This document shows positions 53,377 through 61,805 of a DNA stretch of 64,000 nt, in pieces. Numbering within the stretch: position 1 is the stretch's first letter; each line of letters starts with the position of its first letter. Under the pieces are notes generated by a model. That model ran no database searches. It had not been told where the DNA came from and saw only the letters and a program-made list of their open reading frames with translations. The stretch is from the NCBI RefSeq assembly GCF_036378875.1, contig NZ_DASUVO010000153.1, positions 62,001 through 126,000 on the forward strand, in the 5' to 3' direction. The position numbers and the translations under genes are program-made. The stretch is from Actinophytocola sp036378875. GTDB lineage: Bacteria > Actinomycetota > Actinomycetes > Mycobacteriales > Pseudonocardiaceae.

Positions 53377-55374
53377 TTAACGCCCGTTGCCGAGCTGCCT
53401 CGCGATGATCACACCCACGTTCTCGTCCTTCTTGATCTGCGAGCCTTCGCGCTGCTGCTGCTCGGTGATCTCGTTGATCTCGGTCGGGTCGGTCGTCTCG
53501 CCCGGCTGCTCGATGAGGTTGCCGGTCCAGCCCAGGCCACGCAGTTGGCTGACCGCCTCGTTCGCGGACAGTCCAACGAGGTTCGGCATGGTGATCGTTT
53601 CTTCTTCTTGCTGCTGCTGACCCTTCGACACCGTCAGCGTGATCTCCGTGCCCGGCGGCTGCTCACCGTTCTTCGGGTTCTGGTCGATCACCTGGTTCTG
53701 CGGCTGGTCGGAGTCCTGGTCCACCCGCTTGACCTTGAAGCCGAGGCCCTCGAGTTCCTCCTTGGCCGAATCGAAGTCGTCGCCGACCACGTTCGGCACG
53801 TCGACCTCTTCCTTGGCCTTGCCGATCGTGATCTTGACCGGCGAACCCTTGGCGGCCTGGAAGCCGGCCACCGGGTCCTGCCCGATGACCTTGCCTTCCT
53901 GTTCCTCGTCCTCGACCTCTTCCTCGGTGGTGGTCGGGTCGAGCGTGAAGCCGGCCTGCTCCAGCGCCGCCCTCGCCTCGTCCGGCGTCTTGCCGGTGAG
54001 GTCGGGCACCGCGACCTTGTCCGCCGCCTTGCCGACGATCAGGGTCAGCGGGTCGGTCTTGACCATCTTCGAGCCGGGCTTCGGGTTCGTGTCGACGACC
54101 TTGTTGATGGACTCCGGACCACATCGACCGGGCTCGCTCGTCGGGGTCGCCTCGCACGTCCGGTACTCGATCTGCGGCCGGAAGCCCTGGTCGGACAGCG
54201 AGCTGCGGGCGTCCTCGAGCAGTTGCCCGGTCACGTCCGGCACTGTCACCTGGTCGGACGCGCGCTCGTCGCCGAACACGCTGCTCATCAGCCAGATCAG
54301 CACGGCGACCAGTGCCACGCCGAGGATCGAGAACACCACGATGAGCCAGCCCTTGCGGCGCCGGCGCCGGCGTTCCTCCTCCTCGTCCTCGTACGGGTCG
54401 TAGTCGTCGTTGTCGTCGGCGAGCGCGGCGGGGCGGTGCCGGCCGCGCGGTTGCGGCATCGCGCTGGTGGGGCGGCCCTGTCCGAGGATCGTCGTGCGGT
54501 CCTCGTCGGTCATCACCATCGGCGCGAGCGGTCGCTGGCCCGACAGCACCCGCACGAGGTCGGTGCGCATCTCCGCGGCCGACTGGTACCGGTTCGGCGC
54601 GCCCTTGGACATGGCCTTCAGCACGATGGCGTCCAGCGCCGGGTTCACGCGCGGGTTCAGCGCGGACGGCGGCTTCGGGTCCTCGCGCACGTGCTGGTAG
54701 GCGACCGCCACGGGGGAGTCACCGGTGAACGGCGGCTCGCCGGTCAGCAGCTCGAACAGCACACAGCCGGCGGCGTACACGTCACTGCGGGCGTCGACCG
54801 TCTCGCCGCGGGCCTGCTCCGGCGACAGGTACTGGGCGGTCCCTATCACGGCGGCCGTCTGGGTGACCGCGGCCTGGCCGTCGTGGACGGCGCGGGCGAT
54901 GCCGAAGTCCATCACCTTGACCGCGCCGGTCCTGGTGATCATCACGTTGGCCGGCTTGACGTCACGGTGGATGATGCCGTGGCGGTGGGAGAAGTCCAGC
55001 GCGGCGCTGACGTCGGCCATGATCTCCATGGCGCGCTGGCCAGGGAGCGGGCCCTCGGTCTTCACGATGTCGCGCAGCGTCCGCCCGTCGACGTACTCCA
55101 TGACGATGTACGGCAGCGGGCCGTTCTCGGTCCTGGTCTCGCCGGTGTCGTACACAGCGACGATCGCCGGGTGGTTCAGCGCGGCCGCGTTCTGGGCCTC
55201 GCGCCGGAACCGCTCCTGGAACTGCGGGTCTCTGGCCAGGTCGGCGCGAAGCACCTTTACGGCGACGTCCCTCCCGAGGCGGACGTCGCGACCCTTGTGC
55301 ACCTCGGACATGCCGCCGTAACCGAGCGTGTCGCCGAGCTCGTAGCGGTTCGAGAGCAGTCTCGGTGTGGTCAT
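53377..55374 (-). CDS. pknB: Ser/Thr protein kinase PknB with four PASTA domains
   Basis: A 665-aa membrane kinase. The kinase domain is residues 1-275: GYGGMSEVHKG, VAVKVL, HRDVKPANVMI, DFGIA. After a juxtamembrane linker and a membrane segment (GWLIVVFSILGVALVAVLIWLM, about 340-361) come four PASTA repeats (VTVPDVTGQLLEDA, VAVPDLTGKTPDEA, VDVPNVVGDDFDSA, ITMPNLVGLSANEA) that bind muropeptides or lipid II. It phosphorylates cell-wall regulators such as CwlM and the MurJ pseudokinase in mycobacteria, and both are encoded here. Final gene of a conserved operon except for the flavin oxidase. Confidence 0.97.
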   Translation of the reverse strand: MTTPRLLSNRYELGDTLGYGGMSEVHKGRDVRLGRDVAVKVLRADLARDPQFQERFRREAQNAAALNHPAIVAVYDTGETRTENGPLPYIVMEYVDGRTLRDIVKTEGPLPGQRAMEIMADVSAALDFSHRHGIIHRDVKPANVMITRTGAVKVMDFGIARAVHDGQAAVTQTAAVIGTAQYLSPEQARGETVDARSDVYAAGCVLFELLTGEPPFTGDSPVAVAYQHVREDPKPPSALNPRVNPALDAIVLKAMSKGAPNRYQSAAEMRTDLVRVLSGQRPLAPMVMTDEDRTTILGQGRPTSAMPQPRGRHRPAALADDNDDYDPYEDEEEERRRRRRKGWLIVVFSILGVALVAVLIWLMSSVFGDERASDQVTVPDVTGQLLEDARSSLSDQGFRPQIEYRTCEATPTSEPGRCGPESINKVVDTNPKPGSKMVKTDPLTLIVGKAADKVAVPDLTGKTPDEARAALEQAGFTLDPTTTEEEVEDEEQEGKVIGQDPVAGFQAAKGSPVKITIGKAKEEVDVPNVVGDDFDSAKEELEGLGFKVKRVDQDSDQPQNQVIDQNPKNGEQPPGTEITLTVSKGQQQQEEETITMPNLVGLSANEAVSQLRGLGWTGNLIEQPGETTDPTEINEITEQQQREGSQIKKDENVGVIIARQLGNGR

Positions 55375-55444
55375 CGGTCTTTCGTCTCGATCCTCGTCGG
55401 GGGTGCGCCCATAATGCCCGTTGGGTGGCGATTCCCGCGGTCAA

Positions 55445-56899
55445 TCATCGCGGCGGTTCCTCATCTTCTTCGCAGCGCACCAGCACTTCCGTACCCACCT
55501 GCTGTCGCCCGCTCGGCGTCACCTCGACCACCATGCACCGGCCGTAGTCGTCCGGTTCCTTACCGAGCTGGTTCTCCACGACCGGCACGAGGCCGTCCTC
55601 CTCGAGCAGGTCATGTGCGAGCCCGGCCGGTCGGCCGAGGTAGACGGACTCGTCGATCTGCACGAACTTGCCCTGCGGGAGACCCGTCGGCGGGTTGCCC
55701 GGGGTGTCGTCACTGTCCTCGCCTGCCTGACCGGCTGGCACCGTCGTGGTCTCTGGCGTCGACCTGCCGTCGGTCTCCCGGTTGGCGTTGAGCAACGATG
55801 CCACGCCGAGCACGGCGAGCACCAGAAGTATCACGCCGAGAACAATGAGCAGGGCCCACAGACCCGCCCGGTTCCGCCGGGGCGGTGGATGCGGGGGCGG
55901 TGGGCCGAGCGGGAACGAGCCGGTGCCGGGTGGCGGCACCGTGTGCGGCATGCTCGGTGGTCCGACCGGAAGCATGCCCGGGTTGGTCATGTGCGGCGGC
56001 GGACCGACGTAGTGCCCGGCCGCGACCCGCCCCGACGGCGCCGGCAGCGGGTGGCCGGCACGCACGGCAGCGACCGCGGCCGCGAACTCGCCACCACTCG
56101 CGTACCGCTGGGTGGGGTCCTTGACCAGGGTCGCCTCGATGACGACCCGCGCGTACGGCGGCACGTCCGGGGGCAACGGTGGCGGTGCGTCGCGGATGTG
56201 CATCATCGCGACGGTCACGGCGTTCTCCGACAGGAAAGGGCGGTGTCCGGAAAGGCACTCGTAGCCGACCACCGCCAGCGAGTACACGTCGCTCGCCGGC
56301 TCGGCCTCGTGCCCGAGCGCCTGTTCTGGCGCGATGTAGTGCGCCGTGCCCATCACCATGCCGGACCTCGTGACCGGGGCGGCGTCGGCGGCCTTCGCGA
56401 TGCCGAAGTCGGTCAGCTTGACCACGGTTCGGCCGTCCGGCGCCTGGGCGACCATGATGTTGCCCGGCTTCACGTCGCGGTGGACGTAGCCACGCTCATG
56501 TGCCGCCTGCAGCGCGTTTCCGGCCTGTTCCAGGATGTCGAGCGTGCGTTCCGCGCTGATCCGCCGCTCCTTGGCGAGAATGGCCGCGAGCGGGTCGCCG
56601 TCGACCAGCTCCATCACGAGGTAGGCAGTGTCCTTGGGGCCGTCGACGACCGCGTTGGTCTCGCCATAGTCATGTACGGCGGCGATGCCCGGGTGGTTCA
56701 GTGACGCGGTCGTGCGGGCCTCGGTGCGGAACCGGTGGAGGAACTCGGCGTCCCCGCACAGTTCCGGCTTGAGGACCTTGATGGCGACGCGGCGGTCCAG
56801 GCGCGTGTCCGCTGCCTCCCACACCTCACCCATGCCGCCGACGGCGATGCGGCGGGCGAGCCGGTAGCGATCGGCCAGGAGCTGCCCAGACGTCAGCAT
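55445..56899 (-). CDS. pknA: Ser/Thr protein kinase PknA
   Basis: A 484-aa membrane kinase. Kinase domain at residues 1-275 (GGMGEVWEAADTRLDRRVAIKVLK, HRDVKPGNIM, DFGIAKA). A Pro/Gly-rich linker (GPPPHMTNPGMLPVGPPSMP...) leads to a membrane segment (LWALLIVLGVILLVLAVLGVASLL). The external C-terminal part (VYLGRPAGLAHDLLEEDGLVP, and ending EVLVRCEEDEEPPR) resembles one PASTA repeat, whereas mycobacterial PknA has none. It acts with PknB on cell shape and growth targets. ATG start; it follows pbpA by 2 bp and precedes pknB by 70 bp. Confidence 0.95.
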   Translation of the reverse strand: MLTSGQLLADRYRLARRIAVGGMGEVWEAADTRLDRRVAIKVLKPELCGDAEFLHRFRTEARTTASLNHPGIAAVHDYGETNAVVDGPKDTAYLVMELVDGDPLAAILAKERRISAERTLDILEQAGNALQAAHERGYVHRDVKPGNIMVAQAPDGRTVVKLTDFGIAKAADAAPVTRSGMVMGTAHYIAPEQALGHEAEPASDVYSLAVVGYECLSGHRPFLSENAVTVAMMHIRDAPPPLPPDVPPYARVVIEATLVKDPTQRYASGGEFAAAVAAVRAGHPLPAPSGRVAAGHYVGPPPHMTNPGMLPVGPPSMPHTVPPPGTGSFPLGPPPPHPPPRRNRAGLWALLIVLGVILLVLAVLGVASLLNANRETDGRSTPETTTVPAGQAGEDSDDTPGNPPTGLPQGKFVQIDESVYLGRPAGLAHDLLEEDGLVPVVENQLGKEPDDYGRCMVVEVTPSGRQQVGTEVLVRCEEDEEPPR

Positions 56900-56901
56900 C
56901 T

Positions 56902-58401
56902 CTAGCTCCCCCCGACCAGGGCATTGATGGTGGCGCGCCCGACACCGGCGGCCAGCTTGCCGCCCGTCGCGGCAACGTCCCTGCTTTCTACCACCACTGC
57001 GACCGCGATCTGGGGGTTTTCGGCAGGGGCGAACGCCACATACCAGGCGAACGGCGGGGTTTCCTTGGGGTCGACGCCGGTCTCGGCGGTGCCGGTCTTG
57101 GACGCGATGACCAGGTCGTCGCGCTTGCCGGGGCCGCTGGTGTTCTTCTCCGACTCGATCATCATGTCGCGCAGCTCGTTGGCGTCGTCACGCGACATCG
57201 CCTCGTCGACCTCGTCCGAGTTGTACCCGGAGATCTCGTCGAGGTCCGGCGCGAGGACCTTCTGCACGAGCTGCGGGCGCATCCGGCTGCCGCCGTTGGC
57301 GATGGTGGCGGCGATCGAGGCGTTCTCCAGCGCCGTCAACCGCACGTCCTTCTGCCCGATGCCGCTCTGGAACAGCGAGGGCCGGTCGGCGATCACCATG
57401 CACTGGTCGCGGGGACCGATGCAGGACGGCACCACCGACATCGGGATGTCCAGATCGCTCTGACCAATGCCGAACTTGGCCGCCTGGTCACGCAGCTTCT
57501 CCTCGCCGAGCTGGTCGGCGAGCTGGGCGAACGCGGTGTTGCACGACTTCTGGAGCGCGCCCTGCAACGTGCCGTCGCCGCAGCTGCTGCGGCTGTAGTT
57601 CGCGAGGCAGGTGTCCGAGTCGGTGTCACAGTTCGTGTCACCGTTGATCACGTTGATGCCAGGCGACGTCGTGACCTGGCTGTTCTTGTCCTTGCCGTCG
57701 GCGAGCGCGGCCGCAGCCGTGACCAGCTTGAACGTCGAGCCGGGGGTGTAGTTGTCCGAGATCGCCCGGTTCAGCATCGGCTTCGCCGGGTTGTTCTTGT
57801 CCTGGATCTGGTCGTAGTACTTCAACTGCGCGGCCGCGTCCAGCACGGCCAGCCCGTTCGGGTCGAACGACGGTGTCGACACCAACCCGAGGATCTGGCC
57901 GTCGTCCGGCTTGATCGCCACGACCGCGCCGGTGAACTCGTTCTGGGACATCGCGTCGTACGCGGCGGTCTGCACCTTCGAGTTGATCGTGGTGACGATG
58001 TTGCCGCCGCGCGGGTCGCGGCCGGTGATCAGGTCGGACAGTCTGCGGACGAACAGTCGGTCGTCCGAACCGTTGAGGATCTCGTTCTCGGAGGACTCCA
58101 GGCCCGTCGAGCCGTACCGTAGCGAGTAGAAGCCGGTGACCGGCGCGTACAGCGGCCCGTTGAGGTAGGTCCGCTGGTACTGCGGGCTGTCGCTCGTTGA
58201 CTGGACGTTGGCGATGATGACCTCGTCCGAGGTCAGGATCTTGCCGCGCTGCCGCGAGTACTCCTCGAGCAGGACTCGCCGGTTGCGGGCGTCGGCGCGG
58301 TACTCGTCCGCCTTGACCATCTGGATGTAGGTGGCGTTGGCCAGCAACAGCACGATCATCGCCAGCATGGCGAGGCCGACGCGGCGTAGCGGTGTGTTCA
58401 T
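56902..58401 (-). CDS. pbpA: class B penicillin-binding protein PbpA
   Basis: A 499-aa transpeptidase. An N-terminal membrane anchor (VGLAMLAMIVLLLANATYIQMV) is followed by the non-catalytic domain and the transpeptidase domain: Ser222 in STFK, the SCN motif at Ser286, and KTG at Lys435. Class B PBP that crosslinks peptidoglycan during growth with RodA. ATG (MNTPLRR) is preferred over longer upstream frames. It overlaps rodA by 4 bp. Confidence 0.96.
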   Translation of the reverse strand: MNTPLRRVGLAMLAMIVLLLANATYIQMVKADEYRADARNRRVLLEEYSRQRGKILTSDEVIIANVQSTSDSPQYQRTYLNGPLYAPVTGFYSLRYGSTGLESSENEILNGSDDRLFVRRLSDLITGRDPRGGNIVTTINSKVQTAAYDAMSQNEFTGAVVAIKPDDGQILGLVSTPSFDPNGLAVLDAAAQLKYYDQIQDKNNPAKPMLNRAISDNYTPGSTFKLVTAAAALADGKDKNSQVTTSPGINVINGDTNCDTDSDTCLANYSRSSCGDGTLQGALQKSCNTAFAQLADQLGEEKLRDQAAKFGIGQSDLDIPMSVVPSCIGPRDQCMVIADRPSLFQSGIGQKDVRLTALENASIAATIANGGSRMRPQLVQKVLAPDLDEISGYNSDEVDEAMSRDDANELRDMMIESEKNTSGPGKRDDLVIASKTGTAETGVDPKETPPFAWYVAFAPAENPQIAVAVVVESRDVAATGGKLAAGVGRATINALVGGS

Positions 58402-59858
58402 TGGGGCCGCTCCACCATGACCGTGTGTGCCTCCGCGATCGGGGCCTGGTTGGCCGGTTTGGGCTTCTGGCCGGTCTGCGGCTTGCGTGCGGCGTCGGAG
58501 ATCCGCAGCAGAAGCGCCACCAGGATGTAGTTGGCGAGCAGCGACGAGCCACCCGCGGACAGGAACGGGGCCGTGATACCGGTGAGCGGGATCAGCTTGG
58601 TGACCCCGCCGACGACCACGAACACCTGCATGAGCAGGGTGAACGAGAGGCCGCCGCCGAGCAGCTTGCCGAACGTGTCCCGCACGGCGATCGCGCTGCG
58701 CAGGCCCCGCATGGCCAGCATCATGTACACGAGCAGCATCGCGGCGAGCCCGATCAGGCCGAGCTCCTCGCCGATCGCCGCGGTGATGAAGTCCGAGTTC
58801 GCGAGCGGCACGATGTCCGGCCGACCCGCGCCGAGACCCGTTCCGGCGACCCCGCCGGTGCCGAGCCCGAACAGCGACTGGGCGATCTGGTAACCGCCGC
58901 CCTCGTCGTAGTTGGCGAACGGGTCCAGCCAGGCCGCCACACGCACCTGCACGTGGTCGAACAGCTGGTAGGCGAGCAGACAACCGCCCACGAACAGCGA
59001 GACACCGACCACGACCCAGATGGCCCGCTCGGTCGCCACGTACAGCATCACGAGCACGGTGCCGAAGAACAGCAGCGAGCTGCCCAGGTCCTTCTCGGCG
59101 ACCAGGACCATGACCGAGACCGCCCAGCAGACCAGGATCGGGCCCATGTCCCTGGCCCTCGGCAGGTCGATGCCCATCACGCGGCGTCCGGCGGCCATGA
59201 ACAGGTCGCGCTTGGACACCAGGAACGCCGCGAAGAAGATCAGCATCAGGATCTTGGCGAACTCACCCGGCTGGATCGACAGCGGTCCGACCACCAGCCA
59301 GATCTTCGCGCCGTTGATCGGCGGCGCGATCGCGCCCGGCAGCACCGCCGGCAGGGCCAGGAGGAACAGGCCGACCATGCCGAACGTGTACCCGTAGCGG
59401 GTCAGCGTGCGGTGGTCCTTGAGCACGAACAGGACCACGAGGAACATCGCCAGCGCGATCGTCGTCCACAGGATCTGTTTCGGCACCGCGTTCTGGAACT
59501 CGGCGTTCACCCGAAGCGCCTTCTCCGCGCCAGCGAGATCCAGCCGGTAGATCATCACCAGGCCGATGCCGTTGAGCAGCGCGACGCACGGCAGGATCAG
59601 CGGGTCCGCGTACGGCGCCCACTTGCGGACCGCGACGTGGGCGATCCCGAAAAGAGCCAGGTAGGCGAGGCCATACCAGAGGATCCGGAGCGAGAGCGCC
59701 TCGTTCTGGTTCATCTCGACGAGCATCAGCGCGGCCGTCACCAGACCGGCCGCGAACGCCAGCATCGACAGTTCCGTGCCGCGTCGGGTCGGAGCGGTCT
59801 TGCCTTCTGCGTCGCCGGACTGCCCTGCCAGCAACCCCACCGAGCCCGGCTGTGTCAT
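58398..59858 (-). CDS. rodA: RodA/FtsW family SEDS glycosyltransferase
   Basis: A 486-aa polytopic SEDS protein with about 10-12 membrane segments. Characteristic segments: WTTIALAMFLVVLFVLKDHR, QPGEFAKILMLIFFAAFLV, GTGLGAGRPDIVPLANSDF then ITAAIGEELGLIG, and the extracellular PLTGITAPFLSAGGSSLLANY. It polymerises lipid II glycan strands, coupled to PbpA. Starts with ATG overlapping the pstP stop, and overlaps pbpA by 4 bp. Confidence 0.96.
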   Translation of the reverse strand: MTQPGSVGLLAGQSGDAEGKTAPTRRGTELSMLAFAAGLVTAALMLVEMNQNEALSLRILWYGLAYLALFGIAHVAVRKWAPYADPLILPCVALLNGIGLVMIYRLDLAGAEKALRVNAEFQNAVPKQILWTTIALAMFLVVLFVLKDHRTLTRYGYTFGMVGLFLLALPAVLPGAIAPPINGAKIWLVVGPLSIQPGEFAKILMLIFFAAFLVSKRDLFMAAGRRVMGIDLPRARDMGPILVCWAVSVMVLVAEKDLGSSLLFFGTVLVMLYVATERAIWVVVGVSLFVGGCLLAYQLFDHVQVRVAAWLDPFANYDEGGGYQIAQSLFGLGTGGVAGTGLGAGRPDIVPLANSDFITAAIGEELGLIGLAAMLLVYMMLAMRGLRSAIAVRDTFGKLLGGGLSFTLLMQVFVVVGGVTKLIPLTGITAPFLSAGGSSLLANYILVALLLRISDAARKPQTGQKPKPANQAPIAEAHTVMVERPQ

Positions 59859-61294
59859 CAGCCGCCGCCCTCGCGGGGTTCGCGACAGTTCACGCCAGGT
59901 TCGGGTGTGACGGCCTCCGGGGCACCGGACGTGGTCGCCGGAGCGGAAGACGTGGTGGGCGCAGGCGCTGACGTCGTCGTGGTCGGACCGGCAGGCGGCG
60001 GAGTGGTCGTCGTGGCCCCGGTCTGACCCGCGGCCTGCTCCTGCTCCTTCTGCAACGTCTCACACGTCGGCAGCGGGTACTTCGTGCGCAGCCCTCGGAT
60101 GAACTGCCGCGCCTCGGGAATGCTGTCGAAGCTCTCCGTGCCCTCGAGGACCGCCTCGCGGCCCAGCTGCTTGAGGTCCTCGACGTAGAACTTGTCGCAC
60201 GTCGGGATGGCAGGGTCGCATGAGCCCTGTACCTGGCGGTTGAGCGAGACACCGAAGATGCTGCCGCGAACTCCTTGGAAGATCGCGATCTCGCCGTCCT
60301 CGGCCTCGCCGACGAAATATTGTTGGTTCACTACAACCCAGGTTGCCACGGCTCCGCCGCCGAGGAGCAACAGAATCACGAAGATGAGAGCGAAAACGCG
60401 GAACCGTCTGCGCCTTTTCACTTTCGGATCCGGTGGCGGGGCGACCGGTGGCGGGGGCTTCGGGATCTCCCGGGGCGCGGTGAGCGCGCCGGCCCGCGAC
60501 GCCGCCGAGTCCGGCGGTGGGGCCTGGTCCTGACCGTTGCCGGCCGCTCCGCCCACGATCGGGGCGTCCTCGCCGAAGTCGATGTCCACGACGTCCGCGA
60601 CGATCACCGTCACGTTGTCCGGACCACCGCCCTTCAACGCGAGCTCGATCATGCGGTCCGCGCACTCCTGCGCGTCCGGGATCTTGATCGTGTCGGCGAG
60701 CGTCTCGTGGCTCACCACGCCGGACAGACCATCTGAACACAGCAGATAACGGTCGCCGGCCCTCGCCTCGCGGACCGTCAGGTTCGGCTCGACCTCGTGG
60801 CCGGTCAGCGCCTTCAGCAGCAGTGAGCGCTGCGGATGCGTGGCCGCCTCGTCCTCGGTGATGCGACCCTCGTCGATCAGCGACTGGACGAACGTGTCGT
60901 CGTGCGTGATCTGCGAGAACTGGCCGTTGCGGAACAGGTAGGCCCGCGAGTCGCCGATGTGGACCAGACCGATCCGGCTGCCGGCGAACAGGATCGCGGT
61001 GAGCGTCGTCCCCATGCCGTCCAGCTCGGGGTCGCTCGCCACGAGCTCGGCGATGGCGCCGTTGCCCGCGGCCGTCGCCTCCCGAAGCTGGGCGAGCAGA
61101 TCATCGCTCGGTTCGTCGTCATCCAGCGGCGCCAGGGCGGCGATGACGACTTTGCTGGCCACCTCACCCGCGGCGTGACCACCCATGCCGTCGGCTAGTG
61201 AGAGCAGGCGCGGTCCGGCGTACACGGAGTCCTGGTTGTTCGAACGCACCAGGCCCCGGTCGCTGCGGGCGGCGTAGCGAAGGACGAGGGTCAT
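59858..61294 (-). CDS. pstP: PP2C-type Ser/Thr phosphatase PstP
   Basis: A 478-aa membrane phosphatase. PP2C domain at residues 1-235: SNNQDSVYAG, LADGMGGHAAGEVASKVV, DGMGTTLTAI, LLCSDGLSGVVS, GGPDNVTVIVADVVD, which hold the metal-binding aspartates. One membrane segment (FALIFVILLLLGGGAVATWVV), then an external domain and a Thr/Pro-rich tail (TGATTTTPPPAGPTTTT...). It dephosphorylates PknA/PknB targets. It overlaps fhaB by 4 bp. Confidence 0.96.
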   Translation of the reverse strand: MTLVLRYAARSDRGLVRSNNQDSVYAGPRLLSLADGMGGHAAGEVASKVVIAALAPLDDDEPSDDLLAQLREATAAGNGAIAELVASDPELDGMGTTLTAILFAGSRIGLVHIGDSRAYLFRNGQFSQITHDDTFVQSLIDEGRITEDEAATHPQRSLLLKALTGHEVEPNLTVREARAGDRYLLCSDGLSGVVSHETLADTIKIPDAQECADRMIELALKGGGPDNVTVIVADVVDIDFGEDAPIVGGAAGNGQDQAPPPDSAASRAGALTAPREIPKPPPPVAPPPDPKVKRRRRFRVFALIFVILLLLGGGAVATWVVVNQQYFVGEAEDGEIAIFQGVRGSIFGVSLNRQVQGSCDPAIPTCDKFYVEDLKQLGREAVLEGTESFDSIPEARQFIRGLRTKYPLPTCETLQKEQEQAAGQTGATTTTPPPAGPTTTTSAPAPTTSSAPATTSGAPEAVTPEPGVNCREPREGGG

Positions 61295-61749
61295 GACCGT
61301 AGCTCGATCACCGTCTTGCCGATTCGGACGGGAACCCCGAGAGGCACCCGTTGGGGTGCCGTGACCTTAGCCCGGTCCAGGTAGGTCCCATTAGTCGAGC
61401 CCAGATCTTCCACGTACCAGTCCGTTCCGCGCAACGAGATCCGCGCGTGCCGCGTGGACGCGTAGTCGTCGTCCAGCACCAACGTGGAGTCGTCCGCGCG
61501 GCCGATCATGATCGGCCGGCCGTCCAGCGAGATGCGGGTACCGGCCAGCGCCCCGTGTGTGACCACCAACTGTCGGGGAGCCTTGCCCCTGCTCTTCTTC
61601 GCCGCCGAACGGCGGAACCCGGGTACGGCCACCCGGATACCGGCAGCCGCGTACAGGTCGGATCGAACCACCCGTAACGCGGCCAGCACGAACAACCAGA
61701 GCAGGGCGAGAAACCCTGCTCTGGTCAGCTGCACAACCAGCTCTGGCAC
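61291..61749 (-). CDS. fhaB: FHA-domain protein FhaB (FipA)
   Basis: A 152-aa protein with an N-terminal membrane-type helix (FLALLWLFVLAALRVV) and a C-terminal FHA domain (MIGRADDSTLVLDDDYASTRHA, DLGSTNGTYLD, IRIGKTVIELRS-like end) that binds phosphothreonine. In mycobacteria it links kinase signals to FtsZ/FtsQ or RodA. It lies between fhaA and pstP, overlapping pstP by 4 bp. Confidence 0.94.
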   Translation of the reverse strand: MPELVVQLTRAGFLALLWLFVLAALRVVRSDLYAAAGIRVAVPGFRRSAAKKSRGKAPRQLVVTHGALAGTRISLDGRPIMIGRADDSTLVLDDDYASTRHARISLRGTDWYVEDLGSTNGTYLDRAKVTAPQRVPLGVPVRIGKTVIELRS

Positions 61750-61805
61750 CTGCTGCGAACGCTCCCGCCTTGAGGGGATAGGTGAGACCGCCCGGATGAG
61801 CGATG

